A stretch of DNA of 64,000 nt from Mesorhizobium sp. WSM4313 (lineage in GTDB: Bacteria > Pseudomonadota > Alphaproteobacteria > Rhizobiales > Rhizobiaceae). The stretch lies in NCBI RefSeq assembly GCF_002294725.1, contig NZ_NSFT01000003.1:372001-436000 (forward strand), in the 5' to 3' direction. The stretch's first letter is position 1, and every line of letters begins with the position of its first letter. Both the position numbers and the translations under genes were made by a program. The notes below the pieces were generated by a model, which saw only the letters and a program-made list of their open reading frames with translations, searched no databases and was not told the DNA's origin. Shown here in pieces: positions 60,532 through 64,000 of this stretch.

Positions 60532-61005
60532 ATGATCAAGGTCCCGATGACAGGCGAGGGGTTCGCGTCATTGAAGGAAGAACTTCGCTGGCGCCAGCAG
60601 GAGGAGCGGCCTCGCATCATCGAGGCGATTTCCGAAGCGCGCTCGCATGGCGACCTTTCCGAAAATGCCGAGTATCACGCGGCGAAAGAGTCGCAGAGCC
60701 TCAATGAAGGCCGCATCAACGAGCTCGAGGATCTGATCGCGCGCGCCGAGGTCATCGACGTCTCCAAGCTCAGCGGCGACAAGGTCAAGTTCGGCGCGAC
60801 CGTCGTGCTCGTCGACGAGGACACCGAGGAAAAGAAGACTTATCAGATCGTCGGCGACCAGGAAGCGGACGTGAAGTCGGGCCGCATCTCGATTTCATCG
60901 CCGATCGCGCGTGCATTGATCGGCAAGGAAGTCGGCGACGCCATCGAGGTCAATGCTCCGGGCGGCGCCCGAGGCTACGAGATTGTCCAGGTGCAGTTTA
61001 TCTGA
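60532..61005 (+). CDS. greA: Transcription elongation factor GreA
   Basis: GreA rescues backtracked RNA polymerase by promoting RNA cleavage in the secondary channel. This 157-residue protein has the N-terminal coiled coil ([44 protein letters not shown]) with acidic tip residues [13 protein letters not shown], and the FKBP-like C-terminal domain ([27 protein letters not shown]). The ATG at 60532 has AAAGG upstream. The stop codon is the left end of the 144 bp palindrome. Confidence 0.96.
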   Translation: MIKVPMTGEGFASLKEELRWRQQEERPRIIEAISEARSHGDLSENAEYHAAKESQSLNEGRINELEDLIARAEVIDVSKLSGDKVKFGATVVLVDEDTEEKKTYQIVGDQEADVKSGRISISSPIARALIGKEVGDAIEVNAPGGARGYEIVQVQFI

Positions 61006-61147
61006 GGACCTTTTGATAATTCTACTCTGGCGGCCGACTAGCGTAGTTTTCTGCGCTTCCGGTGCTCACGTACTTTAAGTACGCTCCGCTCCGGTTCTCG
61101 AAAACTACGCCATTCGACTCGCCAGAGCGAATTCTGAAAAAGTCCTC
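61004..61147. repeat. 144 bp palindromic element, copy B
   Basis: The arms GAGGAC...CTCTGGCG...GCGTAGTTTTC and their inverted partners run from inside the greA stop (61003-61005) to inside the waaC stop (61146-61148) of the convergent genes. The central 50 bases (61051-61100) are 49/50 identical to 23359-23408. It can form one long hairpin and could stop transcription from both sides. Confidence 0.8.
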
Positions 61148-62120
61148 ACGCTGGCGCCTTTGAACTGAGCGCCAGCAGCCGCTCAGCCTCCACCATCACC
61201 TCAGCCGGCGTGATCCTGCCGCCCGCAGGCGCAAGCAAGGTCGATGCGAAAGGCCCGCGCGGGCCGGTGAGACCTGGCTCCGTCGCCAGGAAAATGGCGA
61301 CCGTCGGCCGGCCGAAGGCGCTGGCGAGGTGGGTGAGGCCGGTGTCGGCGCCGATGACCAGCGCCGCGCGGCCAAGGATCGCGGCGACATCCGCGAGCGG
61401 CGATTTCGCAACCAACACCGTCCCTGGCACCGCACTGGCAACGGCTTTCGCCACATTCTTTTCCGCCTCATTCGACCAGGTGACCACTGGTGTGAACTGC
61501 CGGTCGGTCAGTCGGCGCGCGGTTTCGATCCAGTCCTCGACCGGCCATTTCTTGTCCTCGCGGCTGGTGCCGTGCAGCAGGAAGGCGGTCTGCCCGTCGA
61601 TGCCAGGCAGGTTGCCCGCCGGCAGCACGATGCCTGAGCGAAGCGTCAACAGGTCGGGCTGATAGCCAAGCGCCAGCCCGAACAGCCGTCTGGTGCGCTC
61701 GATGGCGTGCAGGTCGCGCGGCACCGCATATCTGTGTCGATAAAACAGCGTCGCCGACGGCTCGCGGGCGCTCGCCCGATCGAAGCCGGCAATCGGCGCG
61801 CCGGCCTGGATCGCGACCAGGGCCGATTTCAATAAGCCCTGCGCATCGATGACCAGATCGTAGCGGGAGGCGCGGAGCGCTCCGCGCAGTCCGGTCATCT
61901 CGCGCCACGTGGCTCCGTCGAGAAGCCGCTTGCGCCAGCGCCGGACCGCCACCTTGTGAATGGTGCCGATCGCCGGATGCAGAGCCACGATACCGGCAAA
62001 CGGTTCCTCCACGCACCAATCGAAATCTATATCGGGGCGATTGCGCACCGCGTCCTCGATGGCGGCAAAAGTGTGGATGACATCGCCCATCGACGATGTC
62101 TTGACGATCAGCACCTTCAT
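61146..62120 (-). CDS. waaC: LPS heptosyltransferase I
   Basis: This 324-residue GT9-family enzyme adds the first heptose to KDO in the inner core of lipopolysaccharide. Visible motifs are [20 protein letters not shown] at the N-terminus, LVIDAQGLLKSALVA, FLLHGTSREDKKWPVEDW and VIGADTGLTHLASAFGRPTVAIF. It overlaps waaF by four bases (stop within the next start: ATGA), in a leftward hldD-waaF-waaC operon. Confidence 0.9.
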   Translation of the reverse strand: MKVLIVKTSSMGDVIHTFAAIEDAVRNRPDIDFDWCVEEPFAGIVALHPAIGTIHKVAVRRWRKRLLDGATWREMTGLRGALRASRYDLVIDAQGLLKSALVAIQAGAPIAGFDRASAREPSATLFYRHRYAVPRDLHAIERTRRLFGLALGYQPDLLTLRSGIVLPAGNLPGIDGQTAFLLHGTSREDKKWPVEDWIETARRLTDRQFTPVVTWSNEAEKNVAKAVASAVPGTVLVAKSPLADVAAILGRAALVIGADTGLTHLASAFGRPTVAIFLATEPGLTGPRGPFASTLLAPAGGRITPAEVMVEAERLLALSSKAPA

Positions 62121-63124
62121 GCCGCTGCCGGAACCTTGAGCAAGCGGTCGGCCGCGGCGGTGACGCGCGCGACATCGAGCGTGTTCAGGCAGTTGAGATG
62201 GCCAAGCGGGCAGACCTTCTTATGGCAGGGCGAGCAGGACAGATGCAGCCAGATCAGCTCGGAACGCTCGCTGAGAGGCGGCGTGTTGTCCGGCGAGGTC
62301 GAACCATAGACGGCGACGATCGGCGTGCCGACGGCGGCGGCGACATGCATCAGCCCGCTGTCATTCGAGACCGCAAGCTTCGCCGCGGCGATCAGATCGA
62401 TGGCGTCCTCGAGGCGTGTCTTGCCGGCAAGGTCGACGGCGCCCGGCGCAAGGGCTGCGATCTCGCCGGTCACGTCGGCATCGTTCTTCGAGCCGAGCAG
62501 CGCGACGCCCAAGCCCTTGGCCCTCATGTCCCGGGCCAGCCCGGCATAGCGATCGCTCGGCCAGCGTTTTGCCGGGCCGAATTCGGCGCCGGGCATGAGC
62601 GCCACGAATTTCTTCCCGGTCAGCCCGAAGCGCGCCAGCAGATCGGCCTGATTGGCCTTGTCGACGGTAAGACGCGGCGCGCGAAAAGTGCCGCCGCGCG
62701 CCAAGCCGAAATAGGCGCGCGCCGTACGCCGTTTCAGGCTTTCCGGCAGCGGCACGACATCCGTCAGCAGGCCGTAGCGCATCTCGCGCAGATTGCCGAC
62801 GCGATGTGGGATGCGGGCGAAGAACGGGATCAGCGCCGATTTCCAGCTCCCCGGCAGCACATAGGCCATGTCGTAGCGGCCGCGCAGCAGGCGGCCGAAG
62901 CGCCTGCGGCTGCGGAACTCGAGCGCTCCCGGCATCAAAGGAAAGTCGATCTGGCTGCGTATCTCAGGCATGCGCTTGACCAGCGGGGCCGCCCAGGCCG
63001 GCGCCAGCACATCGATGGCCGCGTTCGGATGTTTTTCCTTCAGCGCCGCAAACAGGCACTGCGCCATGACCATGTCGCCCACCCAGCGTGGGCCGATCAC
63101 GAGGATCGTTGGGCCTTCAGCCAT
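62117..63124 (-). CDS. waaF: LPS heptosyltransferase II
   Basis: This 335-residue GT9 enzyme adds the second heptose of the inner core. Motifs are [90 protein letters not shown] and [18 protein letters not shown], typical of WaaF. It overlaps hldD by 28 bases upstream and waaC by four downstream, so all three are co-translated. Confidence 0.92.
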   Translation of the reverse strand: MAEGPTILVIGPRWVGDMVMAQCLFAALKEKHPNAAIDVLAPAWAAPLVKRMPEIRSQIDFPLMPGALEFRSRRRFGRLLRGRYDMAYVLPGSWKSALIPFFARIPHRVGNLREMRYGLLTDVVPLPESLKRRTARAYFGLARGGTFRAPRLTVDKANQADLLARFGLTGKKFVALMPGAEFGPAKRWPSDRYAGLARDMRAKGLGVALLGSKNDADVTGEIAALAPGAVDLAGKTRLEDAIDLIAAAKLAVSNDSGLMHVAAAVGTPIVAVYGSTSPDNTPPLSERSELIWLHLSCSPCHKKVCPLGHLNCLNTLDVARVTAAADRLLKVPAAA

Positions 63125-64000
63125 TCGACATAGTCCCTGACGCCGGTTTCGACTGTGCGGAATTGGCCATTGTAGCCGGCCGCGCGCAAGCGGGACATAT
63201 CAGCCTGCGTGAAACTCTGGTAGCTGCCCTTGAGATGGTCGGGGAAGGGGATGAATTCAATCTCGCCCTTGCCCAGGGTGTCGATCACCGTCTCGGCAAT
63301 CGCCCGGAACGGCTGGGCGCGGCCGGTGCCGCAATTGAAGATGCCGCTCGCGCCGCGCTTCCACAGCCACAGATTGACGTCGGCCACATCGCCGACATGA
63401 ATGAAGTCGCGGCTCTGCTCGCCGGGTCCGAAGTCGCCATAGGCGCCGAACAGCTTCGGGTTTTCGCCACGCTCGACCTGGTTGAACAGATGGAAGGCGA
63501 CCGAGGCCATGGCGCCCTTATGCGCCTCGCGCGGCCCATAGACATTGAAATAGCGCAGGCCCGCCACTTGCGAATGATCGGTATCGAAGACGTTGCGGCG
63601 GACGTAGTCGTCGAACAGCTTCTTCGAATAGGCATAGACGTTGAGGGGACGCTCGAACTCGGGCTCCTCGCGAAACTCGCTGCCGCCGCCATAGACCGAA
63701 GCCGACGAGGCGTAGAGGAAGGGCACGCGCAGCTTCAGGCAGGCATGCAGCAGCCGTTTCGAATAGGCGTAGTTCACCTCCATCATGAACTTGCCGTTCC
63801 ACTCTGTGGTGGTCGAGCAGGCGCCTTGATGGAAGACGGCTTCGATGCGACCGAGCGCGCCGTCCTCGAGCCGGGCGAGAAAATCATCCTTGTCGAGATA
63901 GTCGGCGATGCGAAGGTCGGCAAGGTTGGCGATCTTGTGGCCGTCGGTGAGATCGTCGACGACGACGATGTCATCATGGCCCTCGGCATTGAGAGCGGCG
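63097..64000 (-). CDS. hldD: ADP-L-glycero-D-manno-heptose 6-epimerase, partial
   Basis: The 5' end lies beyond the window; about 300 residues are present. The NAD-binding start is missing, but [50 protein letters not shown], the SDR tyrosine region [41 protein letters not shown] and [18 protein letters not shown] are typical of HldD (RfaD). The enzyme makes the heptose used by WaaC and WaaF. The stop overlaps the waaF start. Confidence 0.93.
   Translation of the reverse strand, partial: AALNAEGHDDIVVVDDLTDGHKIANLADLRIADYLDKDDFLARLEDGALGRIEAVFHQGACSTTTEWNGKFMMEVNYAYSKRLLHACLKLRVPFLYASSASVYGGGSEFREEPEFERPLNVYAYSKKLFDDYVRRNVFDTDHSQVAGLRYFNVYGPREAHKGAMASVAFHLFNQVERGENPKLFGAYGDFGPGEQSRDFIHVGDVADVNLWLWKRGASGIFNCGTGRAQPFRAIAETVIDTLGKGEIEFIPFPDHLKGSYQSFTQADMSRLRAAGYNGQFRTVETGVRDYVEWLKAQRSS

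Noticed and set aside
1..64000. Search for CRISPR arrays, transposases, phage genes, tRNA and rRNA
   Set aside because: No regularly spaced repeats, no transposase or integrase motif and no convincing cloverleaf or rRNA sequence were noticed by reading; a tool-based search could still find a weak tRNA.

Overview
The window reads as a chromosomal segment of an alphaproteobacterium of the order Hyphomicrobiales (Rhizobiales), most likely Mesorhizobium or a close relative. The reasons are the high GC content, the gene families present (BA14K protein, DUF1127 protein, petP/petR-type regulators, YbjN, extensin-like proteins, heptosyltransferases) and dispersed intergenic palindromes of a rhizobial kind. 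About 70 genes or gene remnants are annotated. I saw no rRNA, tRNA, CRISPR array, transposase or prophage module.

Layout. 1-2900: the 3' end of a flavin monooxygenase followed by an SsuCAB-like ABC importer, probably for organosulfur compounds. 2900-9050: an OhrR-like MarR repressor divergent from a haloperoxidase-type hydrolase, a glycosyltransferase with a possible coupled leader peptide, a fosmidomycin-resistance-type MFS pump divergent from an AraC regulator, and a RibD-C/DHFR-like reductase. 9034-15321: a leftward block of lgt, midA-like, pgeF-like, an M24 protein, a lipoprotein and prs, with a parD antitoxin beside a broken parE. 15400-22100: ubiK-like, YbjN, csaA-like, a GT4 glycosyltransferase, then histidine kinase, petR-like, petP-like and ilvE. 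22200-31200: small proteins, a metallo-hydrolase, BA14K, two cold-shock genes, a two-Kazal-domain lipoprotein, a TPR-sulfotransferase, small enzymes and an ABC-F ATPase. 31500-44640: uvrB with long extensions, a LysR/TauD-like pair, several exported proteins of unknown function, a CapA-like protein and a diacylglycerol kinase-like protein.

44990-53870: a three-gene sugar-acid or alcohol oxidation operon with ATGA junctions, a thioesterase, an HxlR/FMN reductase pair, an avidin-fold protein, an AtaL-like protein and an NmrA/LysR pair. 54000-60300: a CBS-domain membrane protein, a LysR remnant, an LssY_C protein, a frameshifted chaC, two extensin-like proteins, DUF3775 and a TPR protein. 60400-64000: greA behind a terminator-like leader, then the LPS heptose genes waaC, waaF and hldD (cut by the window edge).

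The most unusual signals are non-coding. Two ~143 bp near-perfect palindromes (23313-23454 and 61004-61147) share a 50 bp core at 49/50 identity but have different, self-complementary arms. A strong intrinsic terminator on the minus strand (43062-43105) has no gene feeding it and may end an unannotated RNA. A 20-codon reading frame overlaps the start of the glycosyltransferase at 4655. An avidin-like protein (51065-51430) has altered biotin-pocket positions. No defence system or large novel cluster was found.
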